Source: RGIG9060 sp045645985 (GTDB lineage: Bacteria; Spirochaetota; Spirochaetia; Treponematales; Treponemataceae). From it: a DNA stretch of 64,000 bases. The DNA lies in assembly GCA_045645985.1 (NCBI GenBank), contig JAZRJV010000054.1, positions 28,070 through 92,069 of the forward strand, written 5' to 3'. The translations under genes were made by a program, and so were the position numbers. Positions 17,272 through 25,795 of the stretch are shown here, piece after piece. Each line of letters starts with the position of its first letter. The stretch's first letter is position 1. The notes under the pieces were generated by a model. That model made no database searches. It was given only the letters and a program-made list of their open reading frames with translations, and had not been told where the DNA came from.

Positions 17272-17637
17272 ATGGCTCGAATTGCGGGAGTTGACCTCCC
17301 TAATAAGCATGTCAACATAGCATTGACTTATATTTATGGTATCGGTCGATCATCAGCAGATGAAATCTGTGAAAAGGCTAAAATTGACCCTAACAGAATG
17401 ATGAACGATCTTTCTCAAGACGAAGTTGGTACTCTTCGTACTTTGATTGATAACGAATACAAAGTAGAAGGACGCCTTCGTTCAGAAATTGGTTTGAATA
17501 TCAAGCGCCTTATGGATATTGGCTGCTATCGTGGTCTTCGCCACAGAAAGGGATTGCCTGTTCATGGACAGCGCACTCGTACTAACTCTCGAACTCGCAA
17601 AGGTAAGAAAAAGACCGTTGCAGGTAAGAAGAAGTAA
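17272..17637 (+). CDS. rpsM: Small ribosomal subunit protein S13
   Basis: 30S head protein touching the P-site tRNA and subunit bridges, 121 residues. ARIAGVDLPNKHVNIALTYI start, GCYRGLRHRKGLPVHGQRT signature and a basic C-terminal tail. AAGGAG upstream. Confidence 0.98.
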   Translation: MARIAGVDLPNKHVNIALTYIYGIGRSSADEICEKAKIDPNRMMNDLSQDEVGTLRTLIDNEYKVEGRLRSEIGLNIKRLMDIGCYRGLRHRKGLPVHGQRTRTNSRTRKGKKKTVAGKKK

Positions 17638-17660
17638 AGCATAGGTGGAGGAAAACTTAA

Positions 17661-18041
17661 GTGGCTACCGTAAAAAAACGAAAAGAAAAGAAAAGCGTTT
17701 ACGAAGGTAACGTATATATTCAAGCAACTTTCAATAATACAATTGTAACTATTACTGACCTTAACGGGAATGCTTTAGCATGGGCATCTTCTGGTGGACT
17801 CGGTTTCAATGGTGCAAAAAAATCAACACCATTTGCTGCACAGACTGTAGCTGAAACTGCTGTTCAAAGAGCTGCTAGCTATGGACTTCGCGAAGTTCAT
17901 GTATATGTTAAAGGTCCAGGTGTCGGACGCGAATCAGCTGTCCGTTCTCTCGGTGCAATGGGGCTTAAAGTTAAATCAATTAGTGATGTAACACCTATTC
18001 CACACAATGGATGTCGCCCTAAGAAAACACGCCGCGTTTAA
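17661..18041 (+). CDS. rpsK: Small ribosomal subunit protein S11
   Basis: 30S platform protein, 126 residues, GTG start with GGTGGAGG upstream. NNTIVTITDLNGNALAWASS and the PHNGCRPKKTRRV C-terminus are diagnostic. Confidence 0.98.
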   Translation: MATVKKRKEKKSVYEGNVYIQATFNNTIVTITDLNGNALAWASSGGLGFNGAKKSTPFAAQTVAETAVQRAASYGLREVHVYVKGPGVGRESAVRSLGAMGLKVKSISDVTPIPHNGCRPKKTRRV

Positions 18042-18059
18042 TGAAGGAGAACAGCTAGT

Positions 18060-18695
18060 ATGGCAAGATACACAGGTCCTGTTTGCCGTTTGTGTAGAAC
18101 AGAACAGAAAAAACTTATGTTAAAAGGCGATCGCTGTAAGAGTGATAAATGTCCTTTAAACAAAAAAAGAGCTGCTCCAGGTAAAGATCCTAAATCAAGA
18201 ACTGGGAAACGCAGTGAATATGGAATTCAGCTTCGTGAAAAACAAAAATTAAAGAGAATGTACGGAATGCTTGAAAAACAATTCCGCATCTTCTTTGATC
18301 GTGCTTCTCGTATGCCTGGTGTTACAGGTGACAACCTTATTCGTTTGCTTGAAAGCAGACTTGATAATGTTGCTTTCCGTATGCATTTCGCATCAAGCCG
18401 TTCACAGGCTAGACAAATTGTTTCTCACGGTCACATCACTGTAAATGGAAAAGTAATCAATGTTCCAAGTTACATGGTTAAACCAGGTGATGTTATCGAA
18501 GTTAAAGAAGCAAGCAAAAAATGCGCAACAATTCTTGAAGCTTTGAAAGAAGTTTCAAAGTCTGGTGTTTATCCATGGATTGATCTTGATATTGATGCAC
18601 AAAAAGGAACATTTGTTTCTTATCCAGAGCGTGCTGATGTAACAGATCTTGCTGATATAAAAGAACAGCTCGTGGTTGAGCTCTATTCTAAATAA
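18060..18695 (+). CDS. rpsD: Small ribosomal subunit protein S4, zinc-binding type
   Basis: Primary 16S rRNA-binding protein, 211 residues. N-terminal zinc knuckle Cys9, Cys12, Cys26 and Cys31, followed by the S4 domain (LESRLDNVAFRMHFASSRSQ). It is a candidate translational repressor of this operon, for which a large leader hairpin exists ahead of rpmJ. AAGGAG precedes ATG. Confidence 0.98.
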   Translation: MARYTGPVCRLCRTEQKKLMLKGDRCKSDKCPLNKKRAAPGKDPKSRTGKRSEYGIQLREKQKLKRMYGMLEKQFRIFFDRASRMPGVTGDNLIRLLESRLDNVAFRMHFASSRSQARQIVSHGHITVNGKVINVPSYMVKPGDVIEVKEASKKCATILEALKEVSKSGVYPWIDLDIDAQKGTFVSYPERADVTDLADIKEQLVVELYSK

Positions 18696-18704
18696 GGAGT
18701 TCGG

Positions 18705-19757
18705 ATGGCCCGCAAAAATCTGCTTAAAGGATTTAAGAAACCAAAAGGGATTAATTTTGAGCATGTTGAAAATAATTCCAACTATGGAAAATTTACAGCA
18801 TATCCTTTTGAACCTGGTTTTGGTACTACAGTAGGAAATACTCTTCGCAGAGTGTTGTTATCATCAATTCAAGGCTACGCTGTTAGTTCTGTAAGAATTA
18901 CATCTTATGATGCTGATGATGTTCCTCATGTGATATCCAGTGAATTTGAAACAATTCCTAATATTGTAGAAGATACCTTGGAAGTTTTAAATAGTATAAA
19001 ACAGATTCGCTTGCGGCTTCCCGAAGACGTTGAGCAGGATACATTCCTGTTTGAGTTCAAAGGACCGGGAGATGTTACAAGTAACGATTTCGACAAAGGA
19101 ACAGAGCTAGAAGTTTTTACAAAAGATTTACACCTTTTCACAATGATGGAAGGTGCTCATCTTGAGTTTGAAATTCAAGTTGACCTTGGAAGAGGTTATG
19201 TTCCAGCTGATACAAATGAGCAATACATTGAAGTTGTTGGTACAATTCCAATGGATGCTATTTTTACACCAATTCAAAAGGTAAAATATTCTATTGAACC
19301 TTGTCGTGTTGGTCAGCGAAACGATTACGATAAACTTATCTTAGAAATTTGGACTGATGGAACTATTGCTCCTGATGACGCATTGGCAGAAGCTGCAAAA
19401 ATCGCAAAGGATCATTTTGCTATTTTTGTCAATTTTAATGATACTGAAGTTGGACATGGTGAAGATGTTGACGAAGTTTCAGAACGGATTCGTCAAATCT
19501 TGAATGCTCCTGTTGAAGAACTAGAACTTTCTGTTCGTTCATCAAATTGTCTAAAAAATGCAAACATCCGAACAGTCGGAGAATTGACTAAAAAGACAGA
19601 GGAAGACATTGCCAAGACTCGTAACTTTGGTAAAAAGAGTTTGACTGAGATTAAAGAAAAACTACAAGAAATGAATCTTAGTCTTGGTATGACAGATTAC
19701 AGCTCTCTTAAGACTGCTGTCAATTTATCAAAGAAGGAAGAATCAGATGAATCATAA
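18705..19757 (+). CDS. rpoA: RNA polymerase subunit alpha
   Basis: 350 residues: N-terminal dimerisation/assembly domain (TVGNTLRRVLLSSIQGYAV; roughly 1-235), linker, and a C-terminal domain (about 270-330, ELSVRSSNCLKNANIRTVGE ... KSLTEIKEKL) that binds UP elements and activators. AAGGAG precedes ATG. The end overlaps the rplQ start by 11 bases. Confidence 0.98.
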   Translation: MARKNLLKGFKKPKGINFEHVENNSNYGKFTAYPFEPGFGTTVGNTLRRVLLSSIQGYAVSSVRITSYDADDVPHVISSEFETIPNIVEDTLEVLNSIKQIRLRLPEDVEQDTFLFEFKGPGDVTSNDFDKGTELEVFTKDLHLFTMMEGAHLEFEIQVDLGRGYVPADTNEQYIEVVGTIPMDAIFTPIQKVKYSIEPCRVGQRNDYDKLILEIWTDGTIAPDDALAEAAKIAKDHFAIFVNFNDTEVGHGEDVDEVSERIRQILNAPVEELELSVRSSNCLKNANIRTVGELTKKTEEDIAKTRNFGKKSLTEIKEKLQEMNLSLGMTDYSSLKTAVNLSKKEESDES

Positions 19758-20247
19758 GAGTGGTTTTAATGCCCTTTCACGCACAACTTCACATCGTCGT
19801 GCGATGTTACGAAATATGGTAACTTCTCTTTTCAGATATGAACGCATTACAACAACTAAAGCTAAAGCTCAGGAAGTTCGAAAAGCTGCTGAAAAGTTAA
19901 TTACACGCGCAAAAGTAGATTCTGTTCATAACAGAAGAGAAGCTGCAAAATTCATTCAAGACGAAATTGTATTAGCTAAACTTTTTACAAATATCGGTCT
20001 TAGAATGAAAGACAGAAATGGTGGATACACAAGAATGCTTAAACTTGGTTTCCGTCAAGGTGATGCAGCTGATATCGTTATTCTCGAGTTGGTAGATTAT
20101 CAACTTGATTCTGACAAAAAGTCTTCTAAAAAAGATGACAAAAAGAAAGCTGATGCAAAAAAATCAACTGCTAAAAAAGCAGGAGAAAAAAAATCATCTG
20201 CTAAAAAGTCAGAAAAAGCTGAAGAAGCTCCAGTAGCTGCTGAATAA
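19747..20247 (+). CDS. rplQ: Large ribosomal subunit protein L17 with Lys/Ala-rich tail
   Basis: 50S protein near the exit tunnel. Residues 1-120 are a normal L17 (RTTSHRRAMLRNMVTSLF; TRAKVDSVHNRREAAK; GGYTRMLKLGFRQGDAADIV). The protein continues to 166 residues with a low-complexity tail of Lys, Ala, Ser and Asp resembling histone H1 tails; the usual family length is about 115-130. The start lies inside the end of rpoA (AAGGAAG as ribosome-binding site), so the two are coupled. Confidence 0.95.
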   Translation: MNHKSGFNALSRTTSHRRAMLRNMVTSLFRYERITTTKAKAQEVRKAAEKLITRAKVDSVHNRREAAKFIQDEIVLAKLFTNIGLRMKDRNGGYTRMLKLGFRQGDAADIVILELVDYQLDSDKKSSKKDDKKKADAKKSTAKKAGEKKSSAKKSEKAEEAPVAAE

Positions 20248-20261
20248 TTAAGGAGAATGCT

Positions 20262-20438
20262 ATGTCAAAATCCCATCGCGGAAAAGGTATTCGTGACCAA
20301 GTAGCACACGGACGCGGAACTTGTGCACGCTGTAAAAAAGACGGAATCAAAATTCTGTACGATCAAGAAATTGATGGACAAAAGGCAAAAATTTGCAAAT
20401 ACTGCAAAGCTGCTATTAAAAACGGAAAAGCAATTTAA
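20262..20438 (+). CDS. 58-residue zinc-ribbon protein of unknown function
   Basis: Strong AAGGAGA ribosome-binding site, ATG, and an intact frame ending just before the operon terminator. The product is basic, with one CARC (residues 21-24) and one CKYC (45-48), the spacing of a small treble-clef or zinc-ribbon fold. N-terminal RGKGIRDQVAHGRGTC and C-terminal AAIKNGKAI are Lys/Arg/Gly rich, like ribosomal proteins. It is the last gene of the alpha-type operon, 14 bases after rplQ, so a ribosome- or RNA polymerase-linked role is likely. I do not recognise the family; it is too short to be caught by most gene callers with a 60-residue cut-off. Confidence 0.8.
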   Translation: MSKSHRGKGIRDQVAHGRGTCARCKKDGIKILYDQEIDGQKAKICKYCKAAIKNGKAI

Positions 20439-20461
20439 TTTTCTGTAAAATCAATTTTTTA

Positions 20462-20517
20462 GGCTGTCTTCGATAAAACTTAATTTTTAAGTTTTGGGCA
20501 AGGCGGCCCTTTTTTTT
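20462..20517 (+). terminator. Intrinsic terminator ending the ribosomal array
   Basis: GGCTGTCTT (20462-20470) pairs with AAGGCGGCC (20500-20508) including G-U pairs; inside it AAAACTT pairs with AAGTTTT. A run of eight T follows. Confidence 0.85.
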
Positions 20518-20563
20518 GCAAAAAATCTTTTTACATTTTATTTTCTATCATATTTTTAACTAA

Positions 20564-20592
20564 TAGACATAAAGAAACAATTTTTATATAAT
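20564..20592 (+). promoter_or_regulatory. Sigma70-type promoter of livJ
   Basis: TAGACA, 17-base spacer, perfect TATAAT. The leader to the livJ ATG is about 68 bases and very AT-rich. Confidence 0.75.
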
Positions 20593-20665
20593 TTATCCAA
20601 ACTAATTTTTAGTTTAATATCTATCTAAATGATGCAAAAATGTTAAGCATCAAGTGGAGGAAAAA

Positions 20666-21844
20666 ATGAAAATGTCAGGTAAAATCCTTGCTGTAGCTTT
20701 GGCTGTTGCAATGTTGATGTTTGCTGGATGTGCAAAAGAGGAATCAAATACAGTTAAAATTGGTGGTATTTTCCCTCTTTCAGGTGATGTTGCTGTTTAT
20801 GGTGTTGAATGTCGTAACGGTGTAGAAATGGCTATTAGCGAAATCAATGCTAATGGTGGTATTAAATTTGTAGAACAAGATGCAAATGGAAATCCTGTTG
20901 AAGTTTACAAAATGATTGAATTGGTAGGCGAAGATGATGAAGGAAATCCAGAAAAATCTGTTAATGCTTACAAAAAACTTGTTACAAAAGATAAAGTAAA
21001 TACTATTGTTGGTTCTTTAACTTCTGGTTGTACAGCTGCTATTACTTCTTTGGCACAAGCTCAAAAAGTATTGATGGTAGCTCCTGCTGCAACAATGACA
21101 AGTATCACAGATGCTGGTGACTATGTTTTCCGTGCATGTTTTATCGACCCATTCCAAGGAACAGTTGGTGGAAAATTCGCTGCAGAAAACTTAGGAAAAA
21201 CAAAAGCTGCAGTTCTTTATGATATCACAAACGATTACTCAGTTGGATTGTACACAAACTTCAAAGTTGCTTTCGAAGCTGCTGGTGGAAAAGTTGTAGC
21301 TGAAGAATCATACGCAAAAGGTGATATGGACTTTAACGCTCAGTTAACAAAAATCAAAAATGCAAACCCAGATGTAGTTTACTTACCAGATTACTACGCA
21401 ACTGTTGCTTTGATTGCAAAACAATTAAGAGCACAAGGAATCAATACTCCTATCGTTGGTGCAGACGGATGGGGAGGAATCGTAGATAACGCAGGTGATG
21501 AAGTTCTTAACGGATTCTATTCAGACCACTATGCTGCAGATTCAACAGATGAAAAAGTTGTAAAATTCGTAGAATCATACAAAGCTGCTTACAACTCACT
21601 TCCTGTTTCATTTGCTGCTCTTGGATATGACTGTATCTATATGTTAAAAGATGCTTATGAAAAAGCTAATACAACAGATATTGCTGCTGTTAGAGATGCT
21701 TTCAATGCAACAAACGGTTCATATGTAACAGGAAATCTTACATTTGATGAAAAGAGAAATCCTATCAAATCAGCTGTAATGATGGAAATTGTTAAACAAG
21801 ATGGAAAATTAACACCTGTTTACAAAGCAACTGTTAATCCATAA
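20666..21844 (+). CDS. livJ: Branched-chain amino acid ABC transporter, substrate-binding lipoprotein
   Basis: Periplasmic binding protein (type I fold, Leu/Ile/Val family), 392 residues. Signal peptide with lipobox LMFAGC gives lipid attachment at Cys22. The mature part starts VKIGGIFPLSGDVAVYG and contains the ligand-binding GSLTSGCTAAITSLAQ segment. The ATG at 20666 is preceded by GGAGG; a GTG at 20654 lies within that site and is rejected. It is followed by a stabilising hairpin and a terminator before the permease genes, which would allow higher expression than the membrane parts. Exact substrate (Leu, Ile, Val or another amide) cannot be told from sequence. Confidence 0.93.
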   Translation: MKMSGKILAVALAVAMLMFAGCAKEESNTVKIGGIFPLSGDVAVYGVECRNGVEMAISEINANGGIKFVEQDANGNPVEVYKMIELVGEDDEGNPEKSVNAYKKLVTKDKVNTIVGSLTSGCTAAITSLAQAQKVLMVAPAATMTSITDAGDYVFRACFIDPFQGTVGGKFAAENLGKTKAAVLYDITNDYSVGLYTNFKVAFEAAGGKVVAEESYAKGDMDFNAQLTKIKNANPDVVYLPDYYATVALIAKQLRAQGINTPIVGADGWGGIVDNAGDEVLNGFYSDHYAADSTDEKVVKFVESYKAAYNSLPVSFAALGYDCIYMLKDAYEKANTTDIAAVRDAFNATNGSYVTGNLTFDEKRNPIKSAVMMEIVKQDGKLTPVYKATVNP

Positions 21845-21858
21845 GTTGAAAAATTTTA

Positions 21859-21896
21859 CAAATCTTCATTTTAATTCTTTCTAAAATGAAGATTTG
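21859..21896 (+). promoter_or_regulatory. 15-bp perfect hairpin downstream of livJ
   Basis: CAAATCTTCATTTTA pairs with TAAAATGAAGATTTG around an eight-base loop. There is no T run, so it more likely protects the 3' end of the livJ message than terminates; a separate terminator comes 15 bases later. Confidence 0.6.
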
Positions 21897-21910
21897 AAAT
21901 TATATCAACA

Positions 21911-21964
21911 AGCCCGAAGTCTACTTGTGCTTTTAGTATTTAGTAGGTTTCGGGCTTTTTTTTG
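21911..21964 (+). terminator. Intrinsic terminator between livJ and livH
   Basis: AGCCCGAA (21911-21918) pairs with TTCGGGCT (21949-21956), followed by nine T. Confidence 0.85.
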
Positions 21965-21973
21965 TTTTTGCTA

Positions 21974-22002
21974 TTTACCTAGATTTATTTTAAGTGTAAA
22001 AT
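21974..22002 (+). promoter_or_regulatory. Promoter of livHMGF
   Basis: TTTACC, 17-base spacer, TAAAAT. It lies right after the livJ terminator and would drive the permease and ATPase genes separately. Confidence 0.6.
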
Positions 22003-22080
22003 ATATGTTGAATAAATATGAATAAGTAAGATTCGTCTTTTAAGTTTAGTAAAAAAAAATTGGCGGATTTTGGAGGAAGT

Positions 22081-22980
22081 GTGGAAATTAGTTCTATGTT
22101 TGTCCAGCAACTTGTAAATGGTATTTCTTTAGGAAGTATCTATGCATTGATTGCTCTTGGATACACAATGGTTTACGGAATTGTTAAGTTGATTAACTTT
22201 GCCCACGGAGATATTCTTATGGTTGGGGCTTATGCTGGTTATTTTGTTTTGATGGCATTTGGTGCAAATCCTTGGTCATTTTGTTTGGCAATGATTTTTG
22301 CAATGATTATTTGTGCTATTCTTGCTATTCTTATAGAAAGATTTGCTTATAGACCTCTTCGTTCAGCACCAAGATTGAACTCATTGATTACAGCGATTGC
22401 AGTTTCATTGATTTTGCAAAACGGTGCTCGTGTTATTCCATTTATCGGACCAGACCCAAGACAATATCCAACAATGGAAACTGTAAATGTTAATTTAGGT
22501 TTTATTTCAATTTCAAATATTCAGTTGATTGTTATTGTTCTTTCTGCTGTTTTGATGCTTATCTTAAATTATATCATCAATTATACAAAAACAGGAAAAG
22601 CCATGCGCGCAGTTTCATTTGATATGCACGCTGCAAGTTTGATGGGAATTTCTGTAAATAAAACAATCGCCTTTACATTTGCACTTGGTTCTGTTTTGGC
22701 TGCTGCTGGTGGAATTTTGTACGCAAGTGCTTATCCTCAGATAAATCCTACAATGGGAACAATGCCTGGATTAAAAGCTTTCGTTGCAGCGGTTCTTGGT
22801 GGAATTGGTTCTGTTCCAGGTGCTATGTTAGGTGGATATATCCTTGGAATTTCTGAAACAATGACTAAAGGATTTTTGTCATCTCAATATGCAGATGCAA
22901 TTTCATTTGCAATTCTTATTATCATTTTGCTTGTAAAACCTACAGGAATTATGGGCAAGAATGTAAGAGAAAAGGTTTAG
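22081..22980 (+). CDS. livH: Branched-chain amino acid ABC transporter permease LivH
   Basis: Inner-membrane permease, about 299 residues, eight or so membrane helices. FVQQLVNGISLGSIYALIAL followed by GYTMVYGIVKLINFAHGDI is the LivH signature. I chose GTG at 22081 (GGAGG four to five bases upstream); the first ATG is at 22096 and a TTG at 22060 precedes the ribosome-binding site. livM begins nine bases after the stop. Confidence 0.93.
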   Translation: MEISSMFVQQLVNGISLGSIYALIALGYTMVYGIVKLINFAHGDILMVGAYAGYFVLMAFGANPWSFCLAMIFAMIICAILAILIERFAYRPLRSAPRLNSLITAIAVSLILQNGARVIPFIGPDPRQYPTMETVNVNLGFISISNIQLIVIVLSAVLMLILNYIINYTKTGKAMRAVSFDMHAASLMGISVNKTIAFTFALGSVLAAAGGILYASAYPQINPTMGTMPGLKAFVAAVLGGIGSVPGAMLGGYILGISETMTKGFLSSQYADAISFAILIIILLVKPTGIMGKNVREKV

Positions 22981-22989
22981 GAGTAGGCT

Positions 22990-24054
22990 ATGAAAAAAAT
23001 GAATCGTGTTTACAGAGATATGCTTATTCCTTTTGTAGTTGCTGTTTTGGCTTTGGTACTTCCAGCTTTTTTGATTAAATTTGGTTTAATCGACGCTTAT
23101 ACAGCTCAAATTATCACACTTGGTGGTGTAAACGCTATCATGGCAATTAGTGTAAATATCATTTGTGGAATTACAGGTCAGCTTTCACTTGGTCAAGCTG
23201 GATTTATGGCTATCGGTGCATATTCTTGTATCTTCCTTACACAAAATTGCGGAATTCCTCTTGTTGTGAGTATTATTGTTGCAGGTTTTATAACTTCAAT
23301 TTTTGGATTTTTAATCGGATTCCCAACATTAAAACTTACTGGTGATTATCTTGCTATCGTTACTTTGGGATTTGGTGAAATTATCCGCGTTGTTTTGATT
23401 AACTTAAAAACAATTACAGGTGGTGCAAACGGAAAAAGATTTGAAGACCCTTCAGTTATTATGATGCAAGCATTTCCAGAAAAAGCATATTTGATGGTAA
23501 TTGGGGCATTGATTTTGGTAATTGTTTTATTGCAAAACTTTTTGCGTTCAACTTACGGTCGCGCCATTAAAGCTGTTCGCGAAGACGAAATTGCTGCAAA
23601 TTCAAACGGAATTGGCGTTTTCAAATATAAAATGATTGGATTTGTAATTGCCGCTTTTGTTGCTGGTGTTGGTGGTGGATTGTACGCCGCTTTCATCGCA
23701 TTTATCAAGCCAGACCTTGCTTCTTTCAACAGAAGTATCGATTATTTGATTTATGTTGTTCTTGGTGGAATGGGGTCAATTACAGGTTCAGTTTTGGCAG
23801 CCTTCGTTTTAACTTACCTACAAGAATTCTTGCGATTCTTAAAAGATTTCCGTCTTTTGATTTATCCATTGATTTTGATTGTTGTAATGCTTTATCGTCC
23901 TCAAGGTTTGTTAGGAATGAAAGAACTTTCTTTTGTAAAAACTTTCGACAAATTTGTTGATTGGCTAAAAAATCGAAAAAATCAACCTAAGGTAAAAAAA
24001 GAAAAAGTAAAATCTCAAATTGAACAAAATGAAAAAGGAGGTTCTGATGTCTAA
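22990..24054 (+). CDS. livM: Branched-chain amino acid ABC transporter permease LivM
   Basis: Second permease, 354 residues, nine to ten membrane helices. GITGQLSLGQAGFMAIGAY and TLKLTGDYLAIVTLGFGEI are characteristic LivM motifs; the coupling helix region AIKAVREDEIAANSNGI is intact. The C-terminal 30 residues are a charged Lys-rich tail. Its end overlaps the livG start by eight bases, with the livG AAGGAGG inside it. Confidence 0.94.
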   Translation: MKKMNRVYRDMLIPFVVAVLALVLPAFLIKFGLIDAYTAQIITLGGVNAIMAISVNIICGITGQLSLGQAGFMAIGAYSCIFLTQNCGIPLVVSIIVAGFITSIFGFLIGFPTLKLTGDYLAIVTLGFGEIIRVVLINLKTITGGANGKRFEDPSVIMMQAFPEKAYLMVIGALILVIVLLQNFLRSTYGRAIKAVREDEIAANSNGIGVFKYKMIGFVIAAFVAGVGGGLYAAFIAFIKPDLASFNRSIDYLIYVVLGGMGSITGSVLAAFVLTYLQEFLRFLKDFRLLIYPLILIVVMLYRPQGLLGMKELSFVKTFDKFVDWLKNRKNQPKVKKEKVKSQIEQNEKGGSDV

Positions 24055-24853
24055 CGAATCTTCATTGGTGCTTCAAGCAAATGATATTTCTATCGTTTTT
24101 GGTGGATTACGCGCTGTAAGTAATTTTTCTTGCGAACTCAAAAAAGGTGAACTTGTTGGATTGATTGGTCCAAACGGTGCTGGAAAAACTACAGTTTTCA
24201 ATATGCTTTCTGGGGTTTATAAACCTACAGAAGGACAAATCAACTTTTGGGATAAAGAAGATAAAGTTCACTCTATCGGAAAGAAAAGTCCTGCAAAGTT
24301 GAATCAAATTGGAATTGCAAGAACTTTTCAGAATATTCGATTGTTTAATGATTTAACAGTAAGCGATAATGTAAAAATTGCTTTGCATAATCAACGCAAA
24401 GTAAATCCTATTGATGTTTTGCTAAGAACTCCTGCTTTTAGACGCGATGAAAAACGAATGACTGAAAAAGTAAATCAGTTGCTTTCACTTTTCAAAATTG
24501 ACCACAAAGCTGATGAATTGGCAAAAAATCTTCCATACGGTGAACAACGAAAATTGGAGATTGTTCGTGCTTTGGCTGCAAATCCAAGTTTGTTGCTTTT
24601 GGACGAACCTGCCGCTGGTATGAATCCTCAAGAAACTGACGAACTAATGAAATTGATTGCTTTTATCAGAAAAGAATTTAATTTAACAGTTCTTCTTATT
24701 GAACATGATATGCATCTTGTTATGGGAATTTGCGAACGATTGATAGTTCTTGATTACGGAAGAATTATTGCTTCTGGAAAACCTGAAGAAATCAGAAAAA
24801 ATCCTACTGTAATCAAAGCTTATCTTGGCTCAGATGCGGAAATTGGCGAATAG
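24047..24853 (+). CDS. livG: Branched-chain amino acid ABC transporter ATPase LivG
   Basis: 268-residue ATPase. Walker A GPNGAGKTT, LivG-type insert RTFQNIRLFNDLTVSDNV, signature LPYGEQRKLEIVRALA (a YGEQ variant usual in LivG), Walker B LLLLDEPAAGMN and switch His in LLIEHDM. ATG at 24047 with AAAGGAGG eight bases upstream; in-frame upstream codons inside livM are rejected. livF follows after 15 bases. Confidence 0.95.
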   Translation: MSNESSLVLQANDISIVFGGLRAVSNFSCELKKGELVGLIGPNGAGKTTVFNMLSGVYKPTEGQINFWDKEDKVHSIGKKSPAKLNQIGIARTFQNIRLFNDLTVSDNVKIALHNQRKVNPIDVLLRTPAFRRDEKRMTEKVNQLLSLFKIDHKADELAKNLPYGEQRKLEIVRALAANPSLLLLDEPAAGMNPQETDELMKLIAFIRKEFNLTVLLIEHDMHLVMGICERLIVLDYGRIIASGKPEEIRKNPTVIKAYLGSDAEIGE

Positions 24854-24868
24854 GATACGGAGGAAAAT

Positions 24869-25573
24869 ATGCTTAAGGTAACAGACTTAACAGTTCATTA
24901 TGGTGCAATTCAGGCTTTAAGAGGAATTTCTTTTGATGTAAACGAAGGTGAAATCATCACTCTTATTGGTTCAAATGGTGCTGGAAAAACCACAACATTG
25001 CATTCTGTTTCAAATATTATTAAAAAAACTTCTGGAAAAGTTGAGTTTCTTGGTAACGATATAACAAATGTTTCTCCAGATGCGATTGTAAAAACTGGTT
25101 TAATTCAAGTTCCAGAAGGACGACGAGTTTTTGCAAATATGAGCGTAAAAGAAAATTTGGAAATGGGTGCTTATACAAGAAAAGATAAAGCAGGAATCAA
25201 AGCTGATATGGAAAAAGTTTACGAACTTTTCCCTCGATTAAAAGAGCGAATCAAGCAACTTTCTGGAACTTTATCTGGAGGTGAGCAACAAATGTTGGCG
25301 ATGGGTCGAGCTTTAATGTCTAGCCCAAAATTGCTTTTGTTGGATGAGCCTTCTATGGGACTTGCTCCGATTCTTGTTGATGAAATTTTCTCAATTATCC
25401 AAGAAATCAATAAAACTGGAACTACAATTTTGTTAGTTGAACAAAATGCTTTCAAAGCTCTTTCCATTGCAGACCGTGCATACATTTTGGAAACCGGTAC
25501 AATTATCAAAGGTGGAAAGGCAAGTGAGCTTATAAATGATGATGCTGTAAAATCAGCATACTTAGGTGGCTAG
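24869..25573 (+). CDS. livF: Branched-chain amino acid ABC transporter ATPase LivF
   Basis: 234-residue ATPase partner of LivG. Walker A GSNGAGKTT, the LivF-type VPEGRRVFANMSVKENLEMG segment, signature LSGGEQQMLAMGRALM, Walker B LLLLDEPSMGL, switch His position replaced by Gln (LLVEQN) as is usual in LivF. GGAGG precedes ATG. Last gene of the operon; a terminator lies about 120 bases downstream. Confidence 0.95.
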   Translation: MLKVTDLTVHYGAIQALRGISFDVNEGEIITLIGSNGAGKTTTLHSVSNIIKKTSGKVEFLGNDITNVSPDAIVKTGLIQVPEGRRVFANMSVKENLEMGAYTRKDKAGIKADMEKVYELFPRLKERIKQLSGTLSGGEQQMLAMGRALMSSPKLLLLDEPSMGLAPILVDEIFSIIQEINKTGTTILLVEQNAFKALSIADRAYILETGTIIKGGKASELINDDAVKSAYLGG

Positions 25574-25603
25574 GCTGAAAAGTTTCGCACAAATAGTGCT
25601 ACG

Positions 25604-25795
25604 CTTTTAAGCAAAAGTTTACTTTGTAATCTTATTTGTATTTGGAGGATTGATAAAAACTTCTCCTAAAATAGTGTCGAAGTTTTTATCTAAAGTTTGC
25701 GTTGCAAACTTTTTTATAAACTGCTGTTTCTCTCTCCGATGCGAAACAGCGTAAAAAGTAAATTCATAAAACTTAAGTTTTATGAATTTACTTTT
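25604..25795. repeat. Array of consecutive palindromes between livF and the CBS gene
   Basis: Five inverted repeats follow each other: CTTTT/AAAAG (25604-25617); GATAAAAACTTC (25652-25663) with GAAGTTTTTATC (25679-25690); the AAAGTTTGC hairpin (25692-25712); GCTGTTTC/GAAACAGC (25723-25750); and a perfect 42-base palindrome (25754-25795, axis between 25774 and 25775) that abuts the AAGGAGG of the next gene. Mostly symmetric, hence possibly bidirectional or DNA-level elements. Confidence 0.65.
25692..25717 (+). terminator. Terminator-like hairpin after livF
   Basis: AAAGTTTGC (25692-25700) pairs with GCAAACTTT (25704-25712) over a GTT loop and runs into a T tract. It is one element in a row of hairpins. 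Confidence 0.6.

Noticed and set aside
25604..25795. CRISPR array
   Set aside because: The palindromes differ in sequence and there are no regularly spaced direct repeats.
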